64,000 nucleotides of DNA from Zhenhengia yiwuensis (GCF_014384995.1 NZ_JACRSY010000010.1:60733-124732), one strand, 5' to 3'. Counted from the first letter of the stretch, positions 26,805-36,276 are shown. Numbers and translations are program-made. Notes: generated from the letters alone by a model not told the origin.

Positions 26805-28364
26805 ATGAGTAGTAGTGCCATAATTGGTATAGTTGTGGCAGTAGTAATAATAATTGTAGTTGGAATATTATGCTTTGCAGCAGGCATTCTTTATAGAAAG
26901 CGTATAGCAGAGGCTCAAATTGGTTCAGCAGAAGAAAAAGCGCGAAAAGTAATAGATGATGCTATAAAGACTGGGGAAGCTAAAAAGAGAGAAATGCTTT
27001 TAGAAGCAAAAGAAGAAAATATTAAAGTTAAAAACGAATTAGACAAAGAAGTTAAAGAACGTAGAGGTGAACTTCATCAGCTTGAAAGACGCTTACTACA
27101 AAAAGAAGAGGTACTTGATAAGAAATCTAATCAATTCGAGCAAAAAGAAGAGCAACTTCAGATAAGACTTGATAAAATTGAAAAAACAAAATTCCAAATT
27201 GAAGAGGTAGAGAGAAAACAACTCGAAGAATTAGAACGCATTTCAGGTTTAACTTCAGAAGCTGCTAAACAATATCTATTAAAGACTATTGAAGATGAAG
27301 TTAAACATGAATCAGCGCTACTTATTAAAGAAATTGAAGCCAAAGCTAAACTTGAAGCAGATAAAAAAGCAAAAGAAGTACTTACAAATGCTATTCAAAA
27401 ATGTGCCGCAGACCATGTAGTAGATACAACAGTATCTGTTGTACCATTACCAAACGATGAGATGAAAGGGCGCATTATCGGGCGTGAAGGACGCAATATC
27501 CGTACTCTTGAAACACTTACTGGTATTGACTTAATTATTGATGATACACCAGAAGCTGTTATCTTATCAGGATTTGATCCTATCCGTCGTGAAATTGCAA
27601 GAATTGCACTTGAGAAACTAATCGTAGATGGCCGTATACACCCTGCACGTATTGAGGAAATGGTTGAAAAAGCACGTAAGGAAGTTGAAGTTCTTATTCG
27701 TGAAGAAGGAGAGGCTGCAACTTTTGAAACAGGTGTACATGGTATTCATCCAGAACTTATTAGACTTCTTGGTAAGATGAAATTTAGAACAAGCTATGGT
27801 CAAAATGTATTAAGACATTCTATTGAGGTTTCAAACTTAGCAGGTCTTATTGCAGGTGAGCTTGGGCTTGATATTCGCCTTGCAAAACGTGCCGGATTAT
27901 TACATGATATCGGCAAATCTGTAGATTATGAAGTGGAAGGTTCCCACGTAAGCATTGGTGCAAATCTTTGCCGTAAATATGGTGAAAATGCAGTTGTAGT
28001 AAATGCAGTAGAATCTCATCATGGTGATGTAGATCAAGAAACAGCTATTGCTGTTATTGTTCAAGCTGCAGATACCATTTCAGCAGCTCGCCCAGGTGCA
28101 AGACGTGAAACACTTGAAACTTATATTAAACGTTTACAAAAATTAGAAGAGATTGCCACATCTTTCAAAGGTGTAGAAAAATCTTTTGCAATCCAAGCTG
28201 GACGTGAAGTACGTATTATGGTTGTACCAGAGGAAGTAGATGATGAAGGACTTATTTTATTAGCGCGTGAAGTGACTAAACAAATTGAGAAGGATTTAGA
28301 ATATCCTGGTCAGATTAAAGTAAGTATTATCAGAGAAACTAGAGCAACTGAATATGCTAAATAG
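26805..28364 (+). CDS. rny: Ribonuclease Y
   Basis: 519 residues. The membrane-bound endoribonuclease that initiates mRNA decay in Firmicutes. The N-terminal membrane helix (IGIVVAVVIIIVVGILCFAAG) is followed by a long coiled coil (about 30-200), a KH domain (GRIIGREGRNIRTLE) and an HD domain with the metal motif LLHDIGKSVD and SHHGD. It sits between recX and a strong terminator, with its own promoter. Confidence 0.98.
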   Translation: MSSSAIIGIVVAVVIIIVVGILCFAAGILYRKRIAEAQIGSAEEKARKVIDDAIKTGEAKKREMLLEAKEENIKVKNELDKEVKERRGELHQLERRLLQKEEVLDKKSNQFEQKEEQLQIRLDKIEKTKFQIEEVERKQLEELERISGLTSEAAKQYLLKTIEDEVKHESALLIKEIEAKAKLEADKKAKEVLTNAIQKCAADHVVDTTVSVVPLPNDEMKGRIIGREGRNIRTLETLTGIDLIIDDTPEAVILSGFDPIRREIARIALEKLIVDGRIHPARIEEMVEKARKEVEVLIREEGEAATFETGVHGIHPELIRLLGKMKFRTSYGQNVLRHSIEVSNLAGLIAGELGLDIRLAKRAGLLHDIGKSVDYEVEGSHVSIGANLCRKYGENAVVVNAVESHHGDVDQETAIAVIVQAADTISAARPGARRETLETYIKRLQKLEEIATSFKGVEKSFAIQAGREVRIMVVPEEVDDEGLILLAREVTKQIEKDLEYPGQIKVSIIRETRATEYAK

Positions 28365-28367
28365 ATT

Positions 28368-28404
28368 AAAGAAGTAGTATAATTTTTATACTACTTCTTT
28401 TTTG
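28368..28404 (+). terminator. Intrinsic terminator after rny
   Basis: AAAGAAGTAGTAT pairs perfectly with ATACTACTTCTTT and is followed by TTTT. The 190 bases after it, up to the next promoter, are very AT-rich and show no gene or clear structure. Confidence 0.92.
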
Positions 28405-28595
28405 TGCAAATTTGAGAGTTTTATTAAATGAAAATTCATAAATTAAATCTAATACAATTTAAGAAATGAAGTAAAATAGAGAAATATAAATAAAATTAAG
28501 CAGAAAAAAGTATTAAACTTGTAAAATAGAACAAAAATAAAGAGAACTGCATAAAATAATATTAAAAAACATTATGAATTTTAAGATTATATTTC

Positions 28596-28624
28596 TTGCA
28601 AAAGTCTGATAAATAAATTATAAT
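28596..28624 (+). promoter_or_regulatory. Promoter of the aminotransferase gene
   Basis: TTGCAA (28596-28601), a 17-base spacer and TATAAT (28619-28624), about 38 bases before the start codon. Confidence 0.7.
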
Positions 28625-28662
28625 AATCATAAAAATTCAAAATAAACTTAGGTGGTGAAGAT

Positions 28663-29856
28663 ATGATATCTAGATTAGCAAGTAGTATAGCACCGTCTTC
28701 GACTTTAGCTATTACAGCTAAAGCAAATGCTATGAAAGCAGAAGGTATAGATGTTGTAGGATTTGGGGCGGGAGAGCCAGATTTTGATACCCCCGATTAT
28801 ATTAAACAGGCAGCTATTAAAGCTATAGAGGGAGGCTTTACAAAGTATACTGCTGCATCGGGTATTTTAAGTTTAAGAAAGGCTATTGCAAACAAGCTGC
28901 AAAAAGAGAATAATGTCGTTTATACACCTGAACAAATTGTAGTGAATAATGGTGCTAAGCACTCTTTAGTAAATACCTTTATGGCTTTGTTAAATCCAGG
29001 AGATGAGGTTATTGTACCTGCACCTTTTTGGTTAAGCTATCCTGAAATGATTAAAATGGCTTATGGTATTCCTAAAATTCTTTATACATCTAAGGAGAAT
29101 GCATATAAATTACAACCTTCAGATCTAGAGGAAGCTATTAGCACTTATACAAAAGCTATTGTAATCAATTCGCCTTCTAATCCTACAGGCGTTGTCTATA
29201 CACGAGAAGAGCTTAAGGCTTTAGCTGAAGTAGCTGTTAAATATGATTTATGGATTGTATCTGATGAGATTTATGAATACCTTGTATATGAGGAGGCTGA
29301 ACATACATGTATTGCTTCTTTGTCTGAAGAGATTTATAATCATACAATTACTATTAATGGACTTTCTAAAAGTCATGCTATGACAGGATGGCGCATAGGC
29401 TATATTGCTGCTCCTTTAGAAGTTGCAAAAGCAGCTGGGAATATTCAGTCTCATGCTACTTCTAATCCAAACTCTATTGCTCAAAAAGCTGCAGAGGCTG
29501 CTCTAGATCTTAGTAAAACTTTTGCTAAAGATATGGTGGAAGTATTCAGAGAGAGAAGAGAAGTTATGTATAAGGGGTTATGTGAGATTGAAGGATTTGA
29601 TGTGATTAAACCACAAGGTGCTTTCTATTGTTTTATTAATGTCTCTGCTTTATATGGTATGAAGTATGATGATCAAACCATTACGAATGCTGCAGATTTT
29701 GCAAAATATCTTTTAGAAAAAGAAAAAGTAGCCATTATACCTTGTCAGGATTTTGGAGCACCTGATTGTATAAGACTTTCCTATGCAATGAGTGAAGAAC
29801 TTATTCAGAAAGGGCTTTTAAGAATAAAAGATTTCGTAAGTAAATTACAGGCATAG
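28663..29856 (+). CDS. Class I aminotransferase, probably aspartate aminotransferase
   Basis: 397 residues of PLP fold type I, subgroup I-gamma. Seen: GFGAGEPDFDTPDYIK, NSPSNPTGVVYTREEL, VSDEIYEYLVYE and the PLP lysine in NGLSKSHAMTGWRIGYI. The family interconverts aspartate and oxaloacetate with 2-oxoglutarate, and related members also act on aromatic or prephenate substrates, so the exact substrate is open. GGTGGTG precedes the ATG. It stands alone with its own promoter. Confidence 0.9.
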   Translation: MISRLASSIAPSSTLAITAKANAMKAEGIDVVGFGAGEPDFDTPDYIKQAAIKAIEGGFTKYTAASGILSLRKAIANKLQKENNVVYTPEQIVVNNGAKHSLVNTFMALLNPGDEVIVPAPFWLSYPEMIKMAYGIPKILYTSKENAYKLQPSDLEEAISTYTKAIVINSPSNPTGVVYTREELKALAEVAVKYDLWIVSDEIYEYLVYEEAEHTCIASLSEEIYNHTITINGLSKSHAMTGWRIGYIAAPLEVAKAAGNIQSHATSNPNSIAQKAAEAALDLSKTFAKDMVEVFRERREVMYKGLCEIEGFDVIKPQGAFYCFINVSALYGMKYDDQTITNAADFAKYLLEKEKVAIIPCQDFGAPDCIRLSYAMSEELIQKGLLRIKDFVSKLQA

Positions 29857-29936
29857 AGTTTTCTCTCTATGTCTTTATTTTTTTAGATAAGATTATGAAC
29901 AAAATAATAAAAAATTATAAAAATGTTCGATTATGG

Positions 29937-29965
29937 TTGAGTTTAATAAAAAAATTTCTTATAAT
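29937..29965 (+). promoter_or_regulatory. Promoter of purB
   Basis: TTGAGT, a 17-base spacer and TATAAT. Just upstream, TGAAC (29896-29900) and GTTCG (29925-29929) face each other, a weak resemblance to a PurBox pair. I treat the promoter as good and the PurBox idea as doubtful. Confidence 0.68.
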
Positions 29966-30012
29966 AAAAGAGAACTATAAATTGACGGGTAGCAGAAGAA
30001 AGGAAGAAGTGC

Positions 30013-31443
30013 ATGAAAGATACTTACTCAAGTCCATTAGCAGGCAGATACGCAAGTCGTGAGATGCTTTATTTATTTTCAGATGATAAAAAGTTTAGAA
30101 CATGGCGTAAGCTATGGATTACATTAGCAGAAACAGAACAAGAATTAGGTCTTGCTATTACAGATGAACAAATAGAAGAAATGAAAAAATATGAACAAGA
30201 CATTAATTATGATGTAGCAGATGCATGGGAGAAAAAAGTAAGACATGATGTTATGGCACATGTACATGCGTATGGTGAACAAGCAGAAAAAGCTATGCCA
30301 ATTATTCATTTAGGGGCTACAAGTTGCTATGTAGGAGACAATACAGATCTTATTATTATGTACGAAGCATTAGAAGTTATTCGTGTTAAAGTGCTTAATG
30401 TTATGCAAAAGCTTACTGAATTTGCATTAAAATATAAAGGAATGCCAACACTTGGTTTTACACATTTCCAAGCAGCTCAGCTTACAACAGTAGGAAAAAG
30501 AGCAACACTATGGCTACAAGAGTTGTGGCTTGATTTACAAGAAATTGATCATTTACTTGCACACAAGAGATTAAGAGGGGCAAAAGGTACAACAGGTACA
30601 CAAGCAACTTTCTTAACTTTATTTGATGGAGACTTTGAAAAAGTTAAAGCTTTAGATAAACGTATTGCTGAAAAATTAGGTTATGAAGATGTATTCCCTG
30701 TAACAGGACAAACTTATTCAAGAAAAGTAGATGCTCAAATTTTAAACGCTTTAAGTCAAGTGGCACAATCTGCTTATAAATTTAGTAATGATATTCGTTT
30801 ATTACAACACTTAAAAGAAATTGAAGAACCATTTGAAAAAAATCAAATTGGATCATCTGCTATGGCCTATAAACGTAACCCAATGCGTAGTGAGCGTATA
30901 AGTGCTTTATCACGTTTTGTAATTTGTGATGCACTTAATCCAGCTATGACTTCCTCAACACAATGGTTTGAAAGAACACTTGATGATAGTGCCAATAAAC
31001 GTTTATCTGTTTCAGAAGCATTTTTAGCAACAGATGCTATCCTTGAAACTTATTTAAATATTACAGATGGGCTTGTTGTTTATCCGAAAGTTATTGCTAC
31101 GCATATTCAAAATGAACTACCATTCATGGCTACAGAAGTCATTTTAATGGAAGGTGTTAAACGCGGTGGTGATAGACAAGAACTTCATGAGAAAATCCGC
31201 GTGCTTTCTATGGAAGCAGCTTATGAAGTGAAACAAAATGGTAAACCAAATGACCTTATTGAACGTATTCTTGCAGATGGTACATTTAAAATGACAGAAG
31301 AAGAATTACGTAGTATTCTAAAACCAGAACTCTTTATTGGATGTGCAAGTATGCAGGTAGATGACTTTATCGGTGAAGTGATTCAACCTATTTTAGATGC
31401 CAATGCTGAAGTGTTAGGTAGAGCTGGTGAAGTAAGGGTATAA
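30013..31443 (+). CDS. purB: Adenylosuccinate lyase
   Basis: 476 residues. It cleaves SAICAR and adenylosuccinate in purine synthesis. The superfamily signature is GSSAMAYKRNPMRSE, with HLGATSCYVGDN (catalytic His region) and GFTHFQAAQLTTVGKRA. The length and C-terminal domain fit the longer PurB form rather than the 430-residue Bacillus type. It is monocistronic, with its own promoter and terminator. Confidence 0.96.
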   Translation: MKDTYSSPLAGRYASREMLYLFSDDKKFRTWRKLWITLAETEQELGLAITDEQIEEMKKYEQDINYDVADAWEKKVRHDVMAHVHAYGEQAEKAMPIIHLGATSCYVGDNTDLIIMYEALEVIRVKVLNVMQKLTEFALKYKGMPTLGFTHFQAAQLTTVGKRATLWLQELWLDLQEIDHLLAHKRLRGAKGTTGTQATFLTLFDGDFEKVKALDKRIAEKLGYEDVFPVTGQTYSRKVDAQILNALSQVAQSAYKFSNDIRLLQHLKEIEEPFEKNQIGSSAMAYKRNPMRSERISALSRFVICDALNPAMTSSTQWFERTLDDSANKRLSVSEAFLATDAILETYLNITDGLVVYPKVIATHIQNELPFMATEVILMEGVKRGGDRQELHEKIRVLSMEAAYEVKQNGKPNDLIERILADGTFKMTEEELRSILKPELFIGCASMQVDDFIGEVIQPILDANAEVLGRAGEVRV

Positions 31444-31464
31444 GTTTTATCAAATAAAATCTAT

Positions 31465-31584
31465 TTAAAAAGGTGTAGAAGCTCTTTGAGCTCTACACCT
31501 TTTATGTTTAATAATCTTAATAGAACTTAAGGCGATTAATAGAATGAAAATGATTAAAAGAATCATACCAATAATAAGCAACAT
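31465..31584 (-). pseudogene. Remnant of an SPFH/stomatin-like gene downstream of nfeD
   Basis: A 39-codon frame with AAGGAG before its ATG reads as one hydrophobic helix ending LLIALSSIKIIK, then loses family character (HKRCRAQR...) and stops. Stomatin-like SPFH partners of NfeD begin with just such a helix, ending SSI(K/R)IVPQ, and lie directly after nfeD. The C-terminal codons come from the left arm of the purB terminator. I infer a deletion that removed almost the whole SPFH gene. It could instead be a real small membrane protein. Confidence 0.6.
31467..31505 (+). terminator. Terminator after purB
   Basis: AAAAAGGTGTAGA and TCTACACCTTTT flank an inner GCTC-TTT-GAGC stem. The near-perfect dyad is rich in A on one side and T on the other, so it should work in both directions for purB and the nfeD strand. 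Confidence 0.9.
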
Positions 31585-31586
31585 GA

Positions 31587-32045
31587 TTAGGACTCCTTAG
31601 ATAGATAAGCTTCATCTTTTTTGGGGGTAACAACAAGTCTCACGCCTCTAATTTCTTCAATAATAACAGTAGCACCTTTTTCAATAGAAGTGTTATCTAA
31701 GGTAATAGCACTCCAAATTTCACCATCTAGTTTTACTTGGCCTACTCCACATGTAGAAGAGGTGATAGCTTCTAGAACAATTCCTTTTTTACCTATGAGT
31801 GCATCAATATTGGTGGGAATAGAATTTTTATGTGAAAATTGGGTCGTAAAACGCTTGGTTAAAGTAATAAGTAGAATAAAGGACACAATAAGGAAGACGC
31901 CTAATTGAATAGGAATACTAGAAGTAAATAAAGAAGTAATAAGACTTGCAAAAGCACCTACGCAGAACCACATAAGAAAGAATCCACTGTAGGCTATTTC
32001 AGCAATAGCAAAAGCAATGCCTATAACTAACCATAGCAACCACAT
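31587..32045 (-). CDS. NfeD-family membrane protein
   Basis: 152 residues with three or four membrane helices at the N-terminus (WLLWLVIGIAFAIAEIAYSGFFLMW...) and a C-terminal OB-fold (GKKGIVLEAITSSTCGVGQVKLDGEIWSAI). NfeD proteins partner with SPFH/flotillin proteins in membrane microdomains. I chose the ATG at 32045 because AAAGGAGTG precedes it. The frame continues upstream for ten codons to 32075, but without a ribosome binding site. The expected SPFH partner is only a stub. Confidence 0.88.
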   Translation of the reverse strand: MWLLWLVIGIAFAIAEIAYSGFFLMWFCVGAFASLITSLFTSSIPIQLGVFLIVSFILLITLTKRFTTQFSHKNSIPTNIDALIGKKGIVLEAITSSTCGVGQVKLDGEIWSAITLDNTSIEKGATVIIEEIRGVRLVVTPKKDEAYLSKES

Positions 32046-32175
32046 AAAATCACTCCTTTCTTTTAAGCCATACAATGTTATAATAAAGAGAGTATGAGCT
32101 TACAAAATATTACATTATGATTATATCATAGTAATTTGAATATTTTAAATAAAACTTGAGAAATGAGGAATAAAG

Positions 32176-32976
32176 ATGAACAATTTTGGATTTATTGGCG
32201 CAGGCAATATGGGGAGTGCAATGATTAATGCTATTGCTAGAAAATTTGAAGAGGCTATCTGTGTTTATGATGTAGATAGTAGACAATATGAAAAGTTTAC
32301 AGAAAATAATATTTGCAAGTGTGAAGATATTGAAACTTTAGTAGAAAAGTCTACATATATTGTTTTAACGATTAAGCCTCAATACTATAAAGGTGTATGT
32401 GAGCAAATTAAAGATTTATTAACACCAGAGCATGTTATTATTACCGTGGCACCAGGATTTAGTATTGAAGAAGTGAAAAATCTTTTAAATGGACATAAGA
32501 AAGTTGTACGTACTATGCCAAATACACCAGCTTTAGTAGGAGAAGGTGTTACAGCTTTATGCTATGATGGACAAATGATAGAAGGAAATGAAGCAAAAGT
32601 TATTGAGGAGCGATTTGGAGCTTTTGGTAAATCTTTTAAGGTAGAAGAACATCAGATGAATGCTATCGTAGCCTTATCAGGCTCATCTCCAGCCTACGGT
32701 TATCTTTTTATTGAAGCGATGGCAGATGCAGCAGTTAAATTTGGCATTCCAAGACCAATGGCATATGAAATGGCGGCACGTTCTATTAAAGGGGCTTGTG
32801 AAATGGTTATAGAAACTAAAGAGCATCCAGGTACACTAAAAGATGCTGTTACTTCTCCAGGAGGAACTACTATAGAAGCTGTAGCTAAATTAGAGGAGAC
32901 AGGTTTTAGACACAGTGTCATTAGTAGTATGACTGCATGTTATGAAAAAGCAGAAAAGATGAGTCAGAAAAAATAA
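32176..32976 (+). CDS. proC: Pyrroline-5-carboxylate reductase
   Basis: 266 residues. The last step of proline synthesis. The Rossmann motif is GFIGAGNMGSAMI, with VVRTMPNTPALVGEG and the family signature near the C-terminus (HPGTLKDAVTSPGGTTIEAV). TGAGGAATAAAG precedes the ATG. It lies 15 bases before the NUDIX gene, probably in one transcript. It diverges from nfeD. Confidence 0.96.
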   Translation: MNNFGFIGAGNMGSAMINAIARKFEEAICVYDVDSRQYEKFTENNICKCEDIETLVEKSTYIVLTIKPQYYKGVCEQIKDLLTPEHVIITVAPGFSIEEVKNLLNGHKKVVRTMPNTPALVGEGVTALCYDGQMIEGNEAKVIEERFGAFGKSFKVEEHQMNAIVALSGSSPAYGYLFIEAMADAAVKFGIPRPMAYEMAARSIKGACEMVIETKEHPGTLKDAVTSPGGTTIEAVAKLEETGFRHSVISSMTACYEKAEKMSQKK

Positions 32977-32991
32977 AGAGGAGAGGATTAG

Positions 32992-33528
32992 ATGAGCGCA
33001 AAGCGTATAGGGAGAGAAGAAATTTATAAAGGTAAAATATTTACAGTAGTACAAGATGAAATTGAATTTGAAGATGGAAATAGGGCAAAATGGGATTTGG
33101 TCATGCATAATGGGGCTTGTGCTATTGTACCACTTACAAAAGACTTAGAAGTCATTTTAGTTAAGCAATATAGAAATGCAGAAAATGGAGATGTCTTAGA
33201 AATACCAGCAGGTAAGCTTGAAAAGGGAGAAGAACCTTTAACATGTGCGAAAAGAGAACTAGAGGAAGAAATTGGATATAGAGCAGGAGCTATCGAAAAA
33301 ATATGTGCTATGTATACAGCAGTAGGATTTAGTAATGAAAAGCTCCATCTTTATATAGCAACCGAGCTTGTGAAAAGCAAACAAAGCTTAGATGAAGATG
33401 AATATATTGAACTTGTAACCTATCCGCTTGAAGAAGCGATTAAGATGATTTTTACAGGAGAAATTAAAGATAGTAAAACCATAGTAGGATTATTGGCTGT
33501 TAAAGAATTTTTAAGAAAGACGTTCTAA
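32992..33528 (+). CDS. NUDIX hydrolase, ADP-ribose pyrophosphatase type
   Basis: 178 residues. A complete Nudix box: GKLEKGEEPLTCAKRELEEE followed by IGY. The N-terminal part (REEIYKGKIFTVVQDEIEFEDG) and IVPLTKDLEVILVKQYRNA resemble NudF/YqkG ADP-ribose pyrophosphatases, which hydrolyse ADP-ribose to AMP and ribose-5-phosphate. GAGGAGAGG precedes the ATG. Confidence 0.9.
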   Translation: MSAKRIGREEIYKGKIFTVVQDEIEFEDGNRAKWDLVMHNGACAIVPLTKDLEVILVKQYRNAENGDVLEIPAGKLEKGEEPLTCAKRELEEEIGYRAGAIEKICAMYTAVGFSNEKLHLYIATELVKSKQSLDEDEYIELVTYPLEEAIKMIFTGEIKDSKTIVGLLAVKEFLRKTF

Positions 33529-33587
33529 TCTATTTGAATACTTCATACCTTAATAATAGGACAAACCTATAGAAAGAGGGGGAGTGT

Positions 33588-34166
33588 TTGAAAAAGTATT
33601 ATCATCTATTTTTACGAGGTGTTATAGGGGAAACCCTTTTCTGGCTTGTACTGTTTTTAATTGGCCTTGTAGCGGGAAGTTTATATAGCATTTCATTAAA
33701 GAATCAGACAGAACTGTTTTTTGTACTAAATCAAATAACTATGACGCCTTTATCTCATAAAGGAAATGAGTGGGCTCTATTAAAGGAATCAATAGGGATA
33801 CATCTTATACAGCTCATAGGTATGTGGCTAGGGGGATTATCAAAGCTTACGTTTATCATTAGCCTGTTGATATTCCTGGGCATTTCATTTAGTTATGGTT
33901 TTTCTGTAACAAGTTTCTTTTTGTTATATGGAATGAAGGGGATTTGGGTGAACTTACTTCTTTTCGGGCTCCAGGGACTTATTATTGTTTTTATGGGAAT
34001 GTATATTGGAGAGCATAGTTTAAGGTATCAGCAAAAGGGAAAAGAGCATTATTTAAAACCCTATTTAAATGTACTAGGTTTTGCCTGTATCAGTATAGGG
34101 ATAGTGAGTTTGGTAGATACTTATATTCAGCCTATGCTACAAACACTTATTTATAGAATTTTATAA
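33588..34166 (+). CDS. spoIIM: Stage II sporulation protein M (DUF95 family)
   Basis: 192 residues with about five membrane helices (LFWLVLFLIGLVAGSLY, then FIISLLIFLGISFSYGFSV, LLLFGLQGLIIVFMGMYIGEHS and so on). SpoIIM is part of the SpoIIDMP machine that degrades septal peptidoglycan during engulfment. The family GLVAGSLY start and a late GEH motif fit, but DUF95 also has non-sporulation members. TTG start at 33588 after GGGGGAG. Confidence 0.85.
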   Translation: MKKYYHLFLRGVIGETLFWLVLFLIGLVAGSLYSISLKNQTELFFVLNQITMTPLSHKGNEWALLKESIGIHLIQLIGMWLGGLSKLTFIISLLIFLGISFSYGFSVTSFFLLYGMKGIWVNLLLFGLQGLIIVFMGMYIGEHSLRYQQKGKEHYLKPYLNVLGFACISIGIVSLVDTYIQPMLQTLIYRIL

Positions 34167-34178
34167 GAGATAAAATTT

Positions 34179-34238
34179 AAATAGCTTATAGCGTTATGCT
34201 TTAAATGTATTTTGACATAATGCTATAAGCTATTTTTA
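34179..34238 (+). terminator. Long terminator after spoIIM
   Basis: A 20-base stem, AAATAGCTTATAGCGTTATG with CATAATGCTATAAGCTATTT, one G-T pair, followed by TT. It may be bidirectional. The stretch 34240-34450 that follows shows no gene that I can support. Confidence 0.85.
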
Positions 34239-34452
34239 AATAATATAATATTATTCTTGTTGATAGTTATAGTTTATAGGGTAAATCCTATAAAAGATAG
34301 ATAAGCTTAGTATACAATGAATACATTCAAATGAAAGATTCTATAATGGAATTAGAAAGATTTCACAGCTTTCTGAATTACACTTGTCGTAAACTTATAT
34401 GACATTATTCTAGCTATTTTAACAGGAAAATCATAAAATCTAATTTAATGTA

Positions 34453-34575
34453 TTGTCTTACAACATAGAGTATGGTATAATTCAATGCGAAAATAAAACA
34501 CACACATAGTATGGTGCAAAAAGGTGCTGAATAAGTCTTTTGCATAAAGACTATGTGGAGGTATAACCAGGAGGA
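34453..34575 (+). promoter_or_regulatory. rpsB promoter and structured S2 leader
   Basis: TTGTCT (34453-34458), 17 bases and TATAAT (34476-34481). The leader then folds: CACATAGT (34503-34510) pairs with ACTATGTG (34550-34557), and inside it TGCAAAA pairs with TTTTGCA. It ends just before the GGAGG of rpsB. Firmicute rpsB mRNAs are often autoregulated by S2, so a similar role is likely but not shown. Confidence 0.65.
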
Positions 34576-34581
34576 AATAAC

Positions 34582-35328
34582 ATGAGCGTAATTTCAATGA
34601 AACAACTTTTAGAAGCAGGTGTTCATTTCGGACATCAAACAAGAAGATGGAACCCAAAAATGAAAGAATACATCTTCACAGAAAGAAATGGCATCTACAT
34701 CATCGACCTTCAAAAAACAGCTAAAAAAATCGATGAAGCTTATGCTGCAATTCGTCAAGTAGCTGAAGAAGGCGGAAAAGTATTATTCGTAGGTACTAAA
34801 AAACAAGCTCAAGAATCAATCAAATCAGAAGCAGAACGCAGTGGTATGTACTATGTTAACCAAAGATGGTTAGGTGGTATGCTTACAAACTTCTCAACAA
34901 TTAAAAGCCGTGTTGCTAGACTTAAACAATTAGAAGAAATGGAACAAGACGGTACATTCGAAGTACTTCCTAAAAAAGAAGTAATTGAACTTCGTAAAGA
35001 AATGGACAAACTTGAAAAGAACTTAGGTGGTATCAAAGAAATGAAACAATTACCAGACCTTATGTTCGTAGTTGATCCAAGAAAAGAAAAAATCGCTATT
35101 CAAGAAGCTCACATCTTAGGAATTCCAGTAGTAGCTATCGTTGATACTAACTGTGATCCAGAAGAAGTTGATTATGTAATCCCAGGTAACGATGATGCTA
35201 TTCGTGCGGTTAAATTAATCGTAGCTAAAATGGCTGATGCAATTATAGAGACAAATCAAGGTGAAATCTTTGAAGCAAACGCAGAAGAAGAAACAGAAGC
35301 AAACAGCGAAGAAGTTATCGCTGAATAA
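34582..35328 (+). CDS. rpsB: 30S ribosomal protein S2
   Basis: 248 residues: MKQLLEAGVHFGHQTRRWNP, FVGTKKQAQESI, YVNQRWLGGMLTNFSTI and FVVDPRKEKIAIQEA. S2 joins late in 30S assembly and contacts S1. An acidic Glu/Asn-rich tail ends the protein. AGGAGGAAA precedes the ATG. tsf follows by 21 bases. Codon use is strongly biased, as expected for high expression. Confidence 0.99.
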   Translation: MSVISMKQLLEAGVHFGHQTRRWNPKMKEYIFTERNGIYIIDLQKTAKKIDEAYAAIRQVAEEGGKVLFVGTKKQAQESIKSEAERSGMYYVNQRWLGGMLTNFSTIKSRVARLKQLEEMEQDGTFEVLPKKEVIELRKEMDKLEKNLGGIKEMKQLPDLMFVVDPRKEKIAIQEAHILGIPVVAIVDTNCDPEEVDYVIPGNDDAIRAVKLIVAKMADAIIETNQGEIFEANAEEETEANSEEVIAE

Positions 35329-35349
35329 TTAATCTGGAGGTAATGTACA

Positions 35350-36261
35350 ATGGCTATTACAGCTGCTATGGTAAAAGAGTTACGTGAAAGAACTGGCGCA
35401 GGTATGATGGACTGCAAAAACGTATTAAATGAAGTTGATGGCGATATGGAAAGAGCTATCGAAGTATTACGCGAAAAAGGTTTAGCAAAAGCTGCTAAAA
35501 AAGCTGGTCGCGTTGCTGCTGAAGGTCTTGTTAAAGAAATGATTTCTGCTGATCATAAAACAGCTGCTTTAGTTGAAATCAACTCAGAAACAGACTTCGT
35601 TGCTAAAAACGAACAATTCGTTACTTTCGTAAATCAAGTAGCAGAAATGGTACTTAACAACGAAGTAAATGATGTAGAAGCATTAAAGGCTCTTCCATGG
35701 TGTGAAGATGCATCTAAAACAGTTGGTGATGTTTTAACAGAAAAAATCGCTACAATTGGTGAAAACTTAACACTTCGTCGTATTGCTCGTATGACAACAG
35801 ATGGTGTATTTGCTGCTTATACACATGGTGGTGGTAAAATTATCGCTGTAGTTGAAATGGGCGCTGAAGGCGAAAAAGCTCTTGAAGTAGGACGTAACGT
35901 TGCAATGCAAATTGCAGCTGTTAACCCAGAATACATCAGAACAGAAGATGTGTCTGCTGAAAAACAAGAAAAAGAAAAAGAAATCTTAATGCACCAAGCA
36001 CTTAATGAAAACCCAGGTAAACCTGAAAACATCATTGAGAAAATGGTAATTGGTAGATTAAATAAACAACTTAAAGAAATCTGCTTACTTGAACAAGAAT
36101 ATGTTAAAGATCCAGATTTCACAGTTGGTAAATATGTTGCAGCTGAACTTGGCAATGCTGATGTAGTTAAAGCTTTCGTACGTTTCGAAACTGGCGAAGG
36201 TATCGAAAAAGTAGAAGAAAACTTTGCTGAAGAAGTTGCTAAACAAATGGCTGGAAACTAA
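35350..36261 (+). CDS. tsf: Elongation factor Ts
   Basis: 303 residues. The EF-Tu nucleotide exchange factor, with KELRERTGAGMMDCKNVLNE, the invariant TDFVAKNE and a dimerisation domain. It is full length for Firmicutes. CTGGAGGTAA precedes the ATG. It is co-transcribed with rpsB and closed by a terminator before pyrH. Confidence 0.99.
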   Translation: MAITAAMVKELRERTGAGMMDCKNVLNEVDGDMERAIEVLREKGLAKAAKKAGRVAAEGLVKEMISADHKTAALVEINSETDFVAKNEQFVTFVNQVAEMVLNNEVNDVEALKALPWCEDASKTVGDVLTEKIATIGENLTLRRIARMTTDGVFAAYTHGGGKIIAVVEMGAEGEKALEVGRNVAMQIAAVNPEYIRTEDVSAEKQEKEKEILMHQALNENPGKPENIIEKMVIGRLNKQLKEICLLEQEYVKDPDFTVGKYVAAELGNADVVKAFVRFETGEGIEKVEENFAEEVAKQMAGN

Positions 36262-36276
36262 TAAGAGTAACATATA

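Noticed and set aside
28405..28595. A possible RNA gene or riboswitch in the rny-aminotransferase gap
   Set aside because: Very AT-rich with no convincing stems and no terminator. Only the promoter at 28596-28624 is supported.
34240..34450. A small gene between the spoIIM terminator and the rpsB promoter
   Set aside because: No frame with a ribosome binding site or family resemblance.
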